From contig SIAI01000006.1 of NCBI GenBank assembly GCA_009691855.1, positions 81,077 to 145,076 on the forward strand: a DNA stretch of 64,000 nt. The letters run 5' to 3'. Shown here in pieces: positions 54,331-61,584 of this stretch. Numbering within the stretch: position 1 is the stretch's first letter; each line of letters opens with the position of its first letter. Under the pieces are notes generated by a model. That model saw only the letters and a program-made list of their open reading frames with translations, searched no databases and was not told the origin of the DNA. The DNA comes from Planctomycetota bacterium (GTDB lineage: Bacteria > Planctomycetota > UBA1135 > GCA-002686595). Position numbers and translations under genes: made by a program.

Positions 54331-55349
54331 GCGACGACCTCCAGGCGGGCGCGCGGAGCCCAGCGCGCGACGCTCAGCGCCAAGAGGGCCGCGCCGAGCA
54401 GCACCACGACTTGTCCGAGGAGTTCGTGTGCGAGACCCTCGCCGGCCGCGGCACCGAAGCGCGCGATGACCAGCGCCGAGCTGGCGATGCGCACGCCGTT
54501 GACCAGCAGGGTGAGCGGGAACGAGCACAGGATCAGCGTCAGCGCGCGCCACGGACCCAGGCGGAAGAGCGCGGCCAGGAACGCGCTCAGCGCGAACAGC
54601 ATCAGGAATGTACCCGAGCCGCTGCAGGCCTCGGCCACGATCAGGCGCCAGCCCTGGAACACGAGCATCGGGCTCGACCAGGTCACCTCGGGATCGAAGA
54701 GCGTGAGCAGCTTCAGCGCCGTCTGGCCCGAGGCGCGGATCAGCAGCGGGTTGACGCGGTCGAGCAGCGGCATCGGCGGCGGGACCATCAGCAGCAGGAG
54801 CCCCAGCGCGGGCGCGCAGCGCACCAGCGCCGTTCGGCCGCCGAGGCGCGCGACGTAGGCCAACGTCGCGAGCGGCACGCCGCACAAGGTGAGCGTGAAG
54901 ATCCCGCTCAGCGTTCCGCCCACGAAGGCGGCCGCGCCCAGCCACGCGAAGAGCGCCGCCAGGGCTTCCGCGCCGGCCGCTCGGGATTGAGAGCCCGAGC
55001 AAGAATCCCGCGCCGCCCGCGAGCTCAGCCAGGCGCGCCGTGGCATCGTTGCGACTCCTCGGAGTATTCCTGCGCCAATACGCCTCGTCGTCGCGCCTAG
55101 CCTTGCCGTGTCTGGCTGGCTCTCGGCTGGCGGGGGATTCTTGCTCAGGCTCTGGGGAGCGGCGGGCGCGAACTCCGGGCCCGCTCGCCGCTCGCGCAGG
55201 GCGAGGACGAGCGCCAGCGCTGGGACAAGCAGCGCGTAGCTCAGGCGGGAGGAGGCACTGGTCGTCTCGAACCACTCGGCGAGGAGCGGCGAGACGAGCG
55301 CGAAGAACAGTGCCAGCTCCAGCCCGCGGGTGGCCCGGGCGGGGAGCAC
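54327..55349 (-). CDS. exosortase with in-frame insertion
   Basis: 340 residues. Several membrane segments. The catalytic triad of exosortases is visible: Cys 242 in IVAEACSGSGTFLMLFALSAF, Arg 287 in VNGVRIASSALV and His 308 in AHELLGQVV. Exosortases cut PEP-CTERM tails at the membrane. Residues about 66-127 are a hydrophilic Arg/Ser/Ala-rich stretch not expected in the family; they are encoded by a palindromic DNA element (54990-55153). Reading frame is preserved, so the protein may still work. It begins 5 bases after a PEP-CTERM gene. Confidence 0.88.
   Translation of the reverse strand: MLPARATRGLELALFFALVSPLLAEWFETTSASSRLSYALLVPALALVLALRERRAGPEFAPAAPQSLSKNPPPAESQPDTARLGATTRRIGAGILRGVATMPRRAWLSSRAARDSCSGSQSRAAGAEALAALFAWLGAAAFVGGTLSGIFTLTLCGVPLATLAYVARLGGRTALVRCAPALGLLLLMVPPPMPLLDRVNPLLIRASGQTALKLLTLFDPEVTWSSPMLVFQGWRLIVAEACSGSGTFLMLFALSAFLAALFRLGPWRALTLILCSFPLTLLVNGVRIASSALVIARFGAAAGEGLAHELLGQVVVLLGAALLALSVARWAPRARLEVVA
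54990..55153. repeat. palindromic element inserted in the exosortase gene
   Basis: The ends are 20-base inverted repeats: AGAGCCCGAGCAAGAATCCC at 54990-55009 and its complement at 55134-55153 (19 of 20). The palindrome continues inward with imperfect pairing and a central GACTCC-TC-GGAGT hairpin near 55053-55065. It encodes an in-frame hydrophilic stretch between the first two membrane segments. No second copy was recognised in the window. Confidence 0.7.
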
Positions 55350-55354
55350 GGGGA

Positions 55355-55576
55355 CTACTTGGCTTGCTTGGATTTGCGCCGCAGCAGACCACCGGCGACC
55401 GCGGCGCCGCCGGCCAGGGCGATCAGCGTGATGGGCTCGGGGTTGGTGACGGGCGGAGAGTTGCGACCGATGTCGCTGGGGCGGATGCCAGTGCCGCCGC
55501 CGATGCCCGTCGCCTGAGCGGAGACGATGCCCGCGGCGAGGGCGGTGAAGAGCGCGAGAGAGAGAAGCCGTTTCAT
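55355..55576 (-). CDS. small PEP-CTERM protein
   Basis: 73 residues. Signal peptide MKRLLSLALFTALAAGIVSA, about 25 residues of Gly/Pro/Ser-rich mature segment, then the sorting tail NPEPITLIALAGGAAVAGGL followed by RRKSK. The Pro-Glu-Pro motif and tripartite tail are diagnostic. Because it sits directly before the exosortase gene, it is probably the dedicated substrate; after both cleavages only about 25 residues would remain. GGAG precedes the start by 8 bases. Confidence 0.9.
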   Translation of the reverse strand: MKRLLSLALFTALAAGIVSAQATGIGGGTGIRPSDIGRNSPPVTNPEPITLIALAGGAAVAGGLLRRKSKQAK

Positions 55577-55669
55577 GGGAGGGACTCCGGGGATTCCTTG
55601 GGTAACCGGGACGCCGGGCGGTCCGACCAGGGAAGGGGCCGGCTCCAGCGAATCAGCCGAAACCTACCC

Positions 55670-55691
55670 CGTTCTGCCGTACGTTCTGCCG
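55670..55691 (-). promoter_or_regulatory. tandem 10-mer upstream of the PEP-CTERM gene
   Basis: CGTTCTGCCG occurs at 55670-55679 and again at 55682-55691, a 12-base period. On the minus strand it reads CGGCAGAACG twice, about 95 bases before the start. It looks like a response-regulator type operator. No matching regulator is in the window. Confidence 0.4.
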
Positions 55692-55744
55692 CGGCGCGTC
55701 GGCCGACTCTGCGCGGCGCTCGCGCGTCGGAATCGAAGGCCGGA

Positions 55745-55784
55745 AACGCCACCGGGCGCGCCCTGCGGCGCGCCCGGTGGCGTT
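55745..55784. terminator. strong terminator-like hairpin
   Basis: An 18-bp perfect stem (core CGCCACCGGGCGCGCC at 55747-55762 with its complement at 55767-55782) has a CTGC loop and flanking AA/TT pairs. It sits 41 bases past the stop of the 55825 gene on the minus strand, and ends in TTTCC on that strand. Confidence 0.8.
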
Positions 55785-55824
55785 CGACCTCGCAGCTGTC
55801 CGCGCCTTGGCGTGCGCGGAGCTG

Positions 55825-56592
55825 TCAGCGGCCCTTCTTTGGCAGCACCTTGTCCGCCAGCCACTTCGCCACCTTGGCGGGGACGTTCTTGTCCTCCAGC
55901 GGCGAAGCGACCTTGGGCGGGGAGATGAATAGCTCGACGTAGGGGTTGCCGGAAGAGGCGTTGGCCTCCTGCGCCAGACGCTCACCCTCGTGGTCCTTCG
56001 ACGTGACCACGTAGGTCGGTAGGCCAGCCAGGGTCTGGATGTCGGAGCGCACGTCGATGCCGTAGTCGGCCGCGTTCGGCGCGAGCAGCGCCATGCACAC
56101 GACGTTCTCGTCACCCTTGGCGTGGCGCACCGCGAGCGCGCAGCCGGCGCCGTACCCGACCAGCGAGAGGCTGGTGCTGCGCACGTTGGTCTGCGACAGG
56201 ATCCAGGTCGCGGCCGCATCCAGGTCCTGGGCGGCGCTCGACCAGGTGCCCTTCTTCTCGACGTCCGAGAGCTTGTCCCAGTCCAGCGCGCCGGCCTTGC
56301 TGGCGCCATGTCCGCGCAGGTCCAGGGTCAGGACCGCGAAACCCTGCTTGTTCAGCTTGTCCGCCAGGGGATCGAGCTGGGCCCGGCTCGCGCCGGCATC
56401 GTGGATCAGCAGCACGGCCGGCGACTGGGCGGCGGTGGGCTTGTAGAAGGAGCCCTCCAGCGCGACCTCGTCCTTGGCCTTGATGTGGACGTTCTCCACG
56501 GCGGGCCCGTGCCCGCCGGGGGAGTGGGCGGAGGAGGCACTCGAGACGATCGGGGCCGCCAGGGCGGCGACCAGGATCAGGGCTGTGCGCAT
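55825..56592 (-). CDS. exported alpha/beta-hydrolase-like protein lacking the nucleophile
   Basis: 255 residues. Signal peptide TALILVAALAAPIVSSAS. The alpha/beta fold is clear: AVLLIHDAGASRAQLDPLADKL (oxyanion region), VLTLDLRGHGAS, and LSLVGYGAGCALAVRHA where the nucleophile elbow G-x-S-x-G reads G-Y-G-A-G (Gly 148). No obvious catalytic His near the C-terminus. It therefore looks catalytically dead, or may have moved to a binding role. A strong terminator follows. Confidence 0.78.
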   Translation of the reverse strand: MRTALILVAALAAPIVSSASSAHSPGGHGPAVENVHIKAKDEVALEGSFYKPTAAQSPAVLLIHDAGASRAQLDPLADKLNKQGFAVLTLDLRGHGASKAGALDWDKLSDVEKKGTWSSAAQDLDAAATWILSQTNVRSTSLSLVGYGAGCALAVRHAKGDENVVCMALLAPNAADYGIDVRSDIQTLAGLPTYVVTSKDHEGERLAQEANASSGNPYVELFISPPKVASPLEDKNVPAKVAKWLADKVLPKKGR

Positions 56593-56896
56593 GCTCTTCG
56601 GAGGACTGGAGGAGGGGGATTCCCACCGGACGCCTACGGCGCGAGTGGAGCGGAACCAGGGGTCCGTTCGCGGGCGGGCGAACCGGCTTTCGGGCACGGC
56701 GGCGGTGCAGGGCTGCGCGTTCCCGAGGGGAGCGGGTGCGGGGGACAGGGGCGAGGAGCGGCGCTCGGATTGTCTCGATTCGCCCAGGAGGTGCAGCAAT
56801 CTACGGCTTCCCATGGTGCTCGCAAGCCCCTCCTAGTGGCTCGTCTCGCGCCGGCTACCACCGGCGGTTGGTTTTTTGGTCGCCGCGCCGGGCTGC
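56593..56896. other. 304-bp gap between helicase and hydrolase-like gene, with a hairpin
   Basis: CGCCGG (56849-56854) and CCGGCG (56861-56866) form a hairpin with loop CTACCA, followed on the plus strand by GTTGGTTTTTT. That polarity suits plus-strand transcription, although no plus-strand gene is present; on the minus strand an A-run precedes it. The remainder is GC-rich and shows no convincing coding region. Confidence 0.4.
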
Positions 56897-58948
56897 CTAG
56901 CCGAGGGCCAGCTGCCGGCGTGCATCGACCTCTTCTCGGTTGATTCGCTCGCAGACTTCATCGATCCGCTCGCTGAGGCTCTGGTCCGCGCCCCCGGCCT
57001 CCCGGCCGAGGGTGCGGCGCACCGAGCGCATCAGTTGTAGGGCCATGCGGAAGTTGCGGCAGATCTCGCCCGGCGTGGCGGGGGTGAGCTCCTCGATGGC
57101 CTCGAAGGACTGGCCGTCGTACCAGGCGTCGATGGCGCTGGTGAGCCCCCAGGAGGGCGACTTGGAGGGCGTGCGGATGCCGTGCGCGTGCTCGCGCTCG
57201 AGCAGTTCCTCGGCCACCTCGTCGATCGCGCGGCGCAGGTTGCCGTGCAGGCGCGCGGGCACGTGCTCGGCCGGACCGCGCCCGCGCTCCTCGTGCACCA
57301 GGCCCACGAAGGCGACCGCCAGGGCCTTGGGCGCCAGGCGGTCGAGCACGCCGCGGAAGACGAGCTCGGTGATCACCAGTTCGTACCCGTACAGCAGCCG
57401 CGCGACCTCGCCGCGCGCGGTCAGCCGGCCGTCGGGCTCGAGGTAGCCGAGCTCGGCGAGCAGCGCCAGGTGCGCCTCGACCTCCTCGCCGTTGCGCTGG
57501 CGGTGGAACTCGCGCGCCTTGCGCGACTTTGCGCGCTGCTGGTACTGGTCGAAGGACTTGTCCCAGGCCTCGAACACGCGCTCCTTCCCCAGGTGTCCGG
57601 AGAGGTGCAGGATCGACGAGTAAGAGAGGCGGAAGCGCGACTGCACCGGCTCGCTCTTGCCGCTGAACAGGCGCTCGATCGGCGCGTCGGCCAGGTCGCG
57701 CTCGTCGAGGTGCGTGATGACCAGGCCGGCGTCGTCGATGCCCTGGCGCCCGGCGCGCCCGGCCATCTGCAGGTAGTCGCGCGTGCGCAGCCAGTCGAAG
57801 CTCACGCCGTCGAACTTGCGCAGCGAGGAGAACACCACCGTGCGCGCGGGCATGTTGATGCCCAGGGCGAAGGTCTCGGTGGTGAACAGGAGCTTGATCA
57901 GGCCCGAGGTGAACAGGCGCTCCACGACCTCCTTGTGGATCGGCAGCATGCCCGCGTGGTGGTAGCCCACGCCGCGCTCGGCCAGGGCGAAGAGCTCGCT
58001 CTGGGTCTCGTCCGGTTCGAGCTGGAACAGGCGCACGAGCTCGCGCGACAGGCCGCGCATGCGCTCGCTCTCCGCGGGCGCGAGCAGGCGTCGATTCTGG
58101 TTGCGGTGCGCCAGACGCTCGCAGTCCTTGCGGCTGAAGGAGAAGCACAGCGCCGGCAGGAGCTCGTCCTTCTGCAGGTGCTCGAACAGGTCGTCGAGGT
58201 CGCCCGGCACCAGGCCCATGTGCGGGCGGGAGCCGCGCTTGCCGCGCCGGCCGCGGCGCTGGTCGCGCTGCGCGGCCTGGGCCGCGTTCTTCTTGACCCA
58301 CTGCAGGCGCTGCGCGTCGAAGAGCTCGCGCCGCGTGCTGTGCAGGCGGTGCTTGAGCGGCACCGGGCGCGTGGTGGACTGCACCACCTCCAGCGCCTGT
58401 GGGCGGATCTCGCGCAGCCACGAGCCCAGCTGATCGAGGTTCGAGATCGTGGCCGAGAGCGCGATCATGCGCACCTGCGGCGGGGCGAAGATGATGCTCT
58501 CCTCCCACACCGTGCCGCGCTCGGCGTCGTCCAGGAAGTGCACCTCGTCGAAGATCACGTAGTCGACGTCGGCCAGCGCGCGCGGGTCCTCGAAGATCGA
58601 GTTGCGCAGGATCTCGGTGGTCATGATGAGCACCTGCGCCTCGGGCCGGATGGTGACGTCGCCCGTCATCAGGCCCACGTCCATCTCGGGCACATCGCGG
58701 AAGTCGCGGTACTTCTGGTTCGACAGCGCCTTGATCGGCGCCGTGTACACGCAGCGCCGACGGCGCAGCACGGCGTCGGCGATGGCGTACTCGGCCACCA
58801 GCGTCTTGCCCGCGCCGGTGGGCGCCGAGACCAGCACGTTCGAGCCCGCGCGGATGGCCTCGATGGCCTTGATCTGGAAGGCCGAGAGCTGGAACCCGCG
58901 CCAGTGCGTGATGCGCGGGTCGGACGATGGGGAAGCGGGCTCGGGCAT
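56897..58948 (-). CDS. Ski2-like DEAD/DEAH-box helicase
   Basis: 683 residues. ATG 58948 with GGAGGATGG upstream. Walker A SAPTGAGKTLVAEYA (about 41-55), VYTAPIKALSNQKY, DEVH box in VIFDEVHFLDD (134-137), LSATI, then FTTETFALGINMPARTVVF and QMAGRAGRQGIDDAG. The layout matches Ski2/Dob1-like RNA helicases, with an RG-rich insert (RDQRRGRRGKRGSR). Bacterial members may process RNA; a precise role is unknown. It lies upstream of the hydrolase-like gene on the same strand. Confidence 0.9.
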   Translation of the reverse strand: MPEPASPSSDPRITHWRGFQLSAFQIKAIEAIRAGSNVLVSAPTGAGKTLVAEYAIADAVLRRRRCVYTAPIKALSNQKYRDFRDVPEMDVGLMTGDVTIRPEAQVLIMTTEILRNSIFEDPRALADVDYVIFDEVHFLDDAERGTVWEESIIFAPPQVRMIALSATISNLDQLGSWLREIRPQALEVVQSTTRPVPLKHRLHSTRRELFDAQRLQWVKKNAAQAAQRDQRRGRRGKRGSRPHMGLVPGDLDDLFEHLQKDELLPALCFSFSRKDCERLAHRNQNRRLLAPAESERMRGLSRELVRLFQLEPDETQSELFALAERGVGYHHAGMLPIHKEVVERLFTSGLIKLLFTTETFALGINMPARTVVFSSLRKFDGVSFDWLRTRDYLQMAGRAGRQGIDDAGLVITHLDERDLADAPIERLFSGKSEPVQSRFRLSYSSILHLSGHLGKERVFEAWDKSFDQYQQRAKSRKAREFHRQRNGEEVEAHLALLAELGYLEPDGRLTARGEVARLLYGYELVITELVFRGVLDRLAPKALAVAFVGLVHEERGRGPAEHVPARLHGNLRRAIDEVAEELLEREHAHGIRTPSKSPSWGLTSAIDAWYDGQSFEAIEELTPATPGEICRNFRMALQLMRSVRRTLGREAGGADQSLSERIDEVCERINREEVDARRQLALG

Positions 58949-59007
58949 CCGTCCGCCATCCTCCGCCTCGCGCGTGGCGAAGGGAAGGGCGCGCCCGTCC
59001 GCGGCGC

Positions 59008-61482
59008 TCAATACCCGGCCAGATCGCGCTCGACGCGTAGCGCGCGCAGGCGCCTGAGCGAGCTCGGGAGGAGCTTCGCCTCGACCTCCAGCTGCGCCAG
59101 GCGCACCGGGTACTCGCTGTGGACGTAGAGGAAGAACCCGCCTTCGCGGCGGGCGCCGGCGGGCAGCGAGCACTCCTTCGTCTCACAACGCAGGGTGATC
59201 TGCTTGCCGTCGTGGGCGAGCTCCATGGCGTAGGCCGAGTCCATGAACCAGCGCTCGATCCCGCCGCGGGCCTGGGCCTCGCTCTCGCCGTCCTGCACCT
59301 GCAGCACGTCCAGGTTGACGCCCCAGGCGAAGCGCTCGCGGCGGTCGTCGGCCACGCCCAGCGCGAACCAGCGCGTGGCGCCCTTCTCCTCCCCGTCCAC
59401 GAAGGTGAGGTCGTAGCGGAGCGTGTAGGGCGGCACGAGGTCGAGCCAGCTGTGCAGCGTGGCGCGCCCTTGGCCGACGAGCGTCCCGCCCTCGACGCGG
59501 AACGGCTGGTCGGGGGCCTTCAGCACCCCCCAGCCCTTGGTGGCGAGCACCGGGTAGAGCGTCGGGTCGAAGTCCTCGAGCTCGCGTGGATCGTCGAAGG
59601 CGTAGGTGATGCGCACGCGCTCGCCCGCCAGCGTCTCGACCTTGCCGGCCAGCAGCGCGGCGGGGCCGCCGAGCTCGTACTTCGTCTCCAGCCACGCGCG
59701 CACGCGGCCGAGGAGTGCGGCGCGCTTGCGCTCGAGCAGCGCCAGGCTTGCCCCCTGGGCGAGCACCGTGCGGGCCTCGGTGAGCAAGGCCTCGAGCGCC
59801 TCCTCGGTGCGCGGTTCGGGGGCCTTCGACAGCGCCAGGAGGCTCGCGGCGACGCGCCCCAGCGCGAGGCGCGCGGGATAGTCCGCCTGCGCGTCCGCGA
59901 GCAGCGCCGAGCCCTCGCCGCCGTCCTCTTTCACGAGCTTCTTCGCGCGCGCGTCCTCGCGCAGCACGTAGGGCAGCAGCCGCGCCCAGTCCTCGGGGCC
60001 GGCGCGCGGCATGGCCTGCGCCAGCTCCAGCGCGTCGATCTCCGCGACGGCGAGGCGCTCGCGTCCCGAGCGGTTCGCCTCCAGCGTCAGCACGCCGTCG
60101 GCGAAGGCGAGCACCTTCGCCTTGAACCCCTTGCCGTCGAGCTTGAAGGCGAAGGAGCTCGTGCCGCCCACGAACGAGCTCAGGTATGCGTCGCGCTGCG
60201 CGGTCCAGCGGGAGAAGCGCCGGCGCTCGCGCTCGACGCGCTCGCGCAGGGGCGCCGCGAGCCTCGCGTCGGCGTCCGCCGCGCCGAGCTCCTCCAGCGC
60301 CGCGCCCGCCACGCGCTCGTCGCCGTGCGCCCACTGCGCCAGCGCCAGCGCGAGGCGCTCCTCGCCCGTGAGGTCGGCGAGGGCGAGCGGCGGCGGCGGC
60401 GGTTCCATGCCCTTGCCACCGCGCTTCAGGGCGGCGCGCACGCGCTCGACGTCGATCCGCTCGACCGGGTAGGCGCGCTGGTGCTCGCGCACGAGCCAGT
60501 CGAGAAAGCCCCGCTCGATCTCGGCCGCGCCGGCGCCCAGGAAGCAGGCCTCGAACTCGGCCGCTCCGCCGTTGCCGCCGAGCACCGCTCCGAGGTAGGC
60601 GACCAGCGCGCCGCGCCGCGCGCCGTTGCCGTCCGCCCACAGGTAGGCGAACAGGAGCGCCGCCTGGCGGTAGAAGGCCTGCCAGGACCGCGAGACGTCG
60701 AGCGGCACGAAGGCGGCCGGCGTGCTCGCCTTGAAGTACTCGCCGAGGCGCGCGGGCTCGTCGAGCTCGAGCAGTTCCTCGAGCGTGCGCAGATGCGCGA
60801 AGGCGCGGCGCTCGTCCTGCGCGTCGCGCACCATCTCGCGCAACGCGTCGGCGTCCGGCCGCGTGGCGCGCGGGTCGGCCGTGGTGCACGCCAGCGCCTC
60901 GGCCATGCCCTCCAGCAGCCAGCCGGAGAGGGGCGGCGGCGCGTCGAGCGCGCAGTAGGCCTGCTGGCAGCCGTGCAGGAACGCGTGGCGCGCCGCCTGC
61001 GCGCGCTCGCTCCAGGAGCGCGGCTGCCCGAGGGCCTCCTCGTACACGACGGCTACGCGCAGGCCCGGGTCGTACAGCGCCCACGCGCCGCCGTGCCAGG
61101 GGAGCTTGGTCGTGCGCTGGCAGCTCTCGAGCTCCGCGCGCGAGGCGAGCACGACGAGCGCGAAGCGGCGGTGGTCGGCGCGCGGCTCGAGCCTCAGCGC
61201 CCCGGCGACGTCCTTGGTGAACACCTCCAGGGTGGCGTCGAGGACCGGCGCCAGCTGATCGACGTACAGCGTCGCGCGCTGCGGGCTCGCTCCGGCGACC
61301 TTCTGGAACAGGAAGAGGTAGGGGCCGCGCTCGACGCGCTCGAGGGCGAGGCGCCCGAAGTACGGGTGGGCGGCCAGCGCGCGCTCGAAGTCGTAGGCGG
61401 GAGACGACTCACGCGCGGCCTGGGCCGCGGCGAGCGCTCCGACCAGGGTCCAGGCCGCCATGATCCACAGAACTACGCGCAC
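59008..61482 (-). CDS. exported degenerate metallopeptidase-like protein
   Basis: 824 residues. GTG 61482 is preceded by GAGGAGG 8 bases upstream and starts a signal peptide (VVLWIMAAWTLVGALAAAQA). Residues 166-170 are HAFLH, in the position of HExxH but without the Glu, followed by GWLLEGMAEALA (187-198). The layout resembles DUF1570-type planctomycete proteins. A C-terminal beta region (WFALGVADDRRERFAWGVNLDVLQVQ) may be a laminin-like fold. It is divergent from 61585. Confidence 0.72.
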   Translation of the reverse strand: MRVVLWIMAAWTLVGALAAAQAARESSPAYDFERALAAHPYFGRLALERVERGPYLFLFQKVAGASPQRATLYVDQLAPVLDATLEVFTKDVAGALRLEPRADHRRFALVVLASRAELESCQRTTKLPWHGGAWALYDPGLRVAVVYEEALGQPRSWSERAQAARHAFLHGCQQAYCALDAPPPLSGWLLEGMAEALACTTADPRATRPDADALREMVRDAQDERRAFAHLRTLEELLELDEPARLGEYFKASTPAAFVPLDVSRSWQAFYRQAALLFAYLWADGNGARRGALVAYLGAVLGGNGGAAEFEACFLGAGAAEIERGFLDWLVREHQRAYPVERIDVERVRAALKRGGKGMEPPPPPLALADLTGEERLALALAQWAHGDERVAGAALEELGAADADARLAAPLRERVERERRRFSRWTAQRDAYLSSFVGGTSSFAFKLDGKGFKAKVLAFADGVLTLEANRSGRERLAVAEIDALELAQAMPRAGPEDWARLLPYVLREDARAKKLVKEDGGEGSALLADAQADYPARLALGRVAASLLALSKAPEPRTEEALEALLTEARTVLAQGASLALLERKRAALLGRVRAWLETKYELGGPAALLAGKVETLAGERVRITYAFDDPRELEDFDPTLYPVLATKGWGVLKAPDQPFRVEGGTLVGQGRATLHSWLDLVPPYTLRYDLTFVDGEEKGATRWFALGVADDRRERFAWGVNLDVLQVQDGESEAQARGGIERWFMDSAYAMELAHDGKQITLRCETKECSLPAGARREGGFFLYVHSEYPVRLAQLEVEAKLLPSSLRRLRALRVERDLAGY

Positions 61483-61572
61483 GCCATTCGCCTCCTCGCG
61501 CGCCATCCTCCGGCGCAGCTGCGCGCCGCGCAAGGCGCGGATCCGGGCCGGAGGTCGCGCGTCCGTTGCCGT

Positions 61573-61578
61573 TATAGT
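61573..61578 (+). promoter_or_regulatory. putative -10 element for the ASPIC/UnbV gene (leaderless type)
   Basis: TATAGT lies 6 bases before ATG 61585, five of six matches to TATAAT, with no ribosome site. Confidence 0.4.
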
Positions 61579-61584
61579 GCTCGG

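Noticed and set aside
55577..55744. Sigma-54 promoter upstream of the exosortase trio
   Set aside because: No TGGCAC-N5-TTGC type sequence could be found in this region by eye.
59119..61584. Very long open frame on the plus strand before the ASPIC/UnbV gene
   Set aside because: It is antisense to a clear exported protein and is Arg/Ala/Gly-rich, as expected from high G+C; no domain or start signal.
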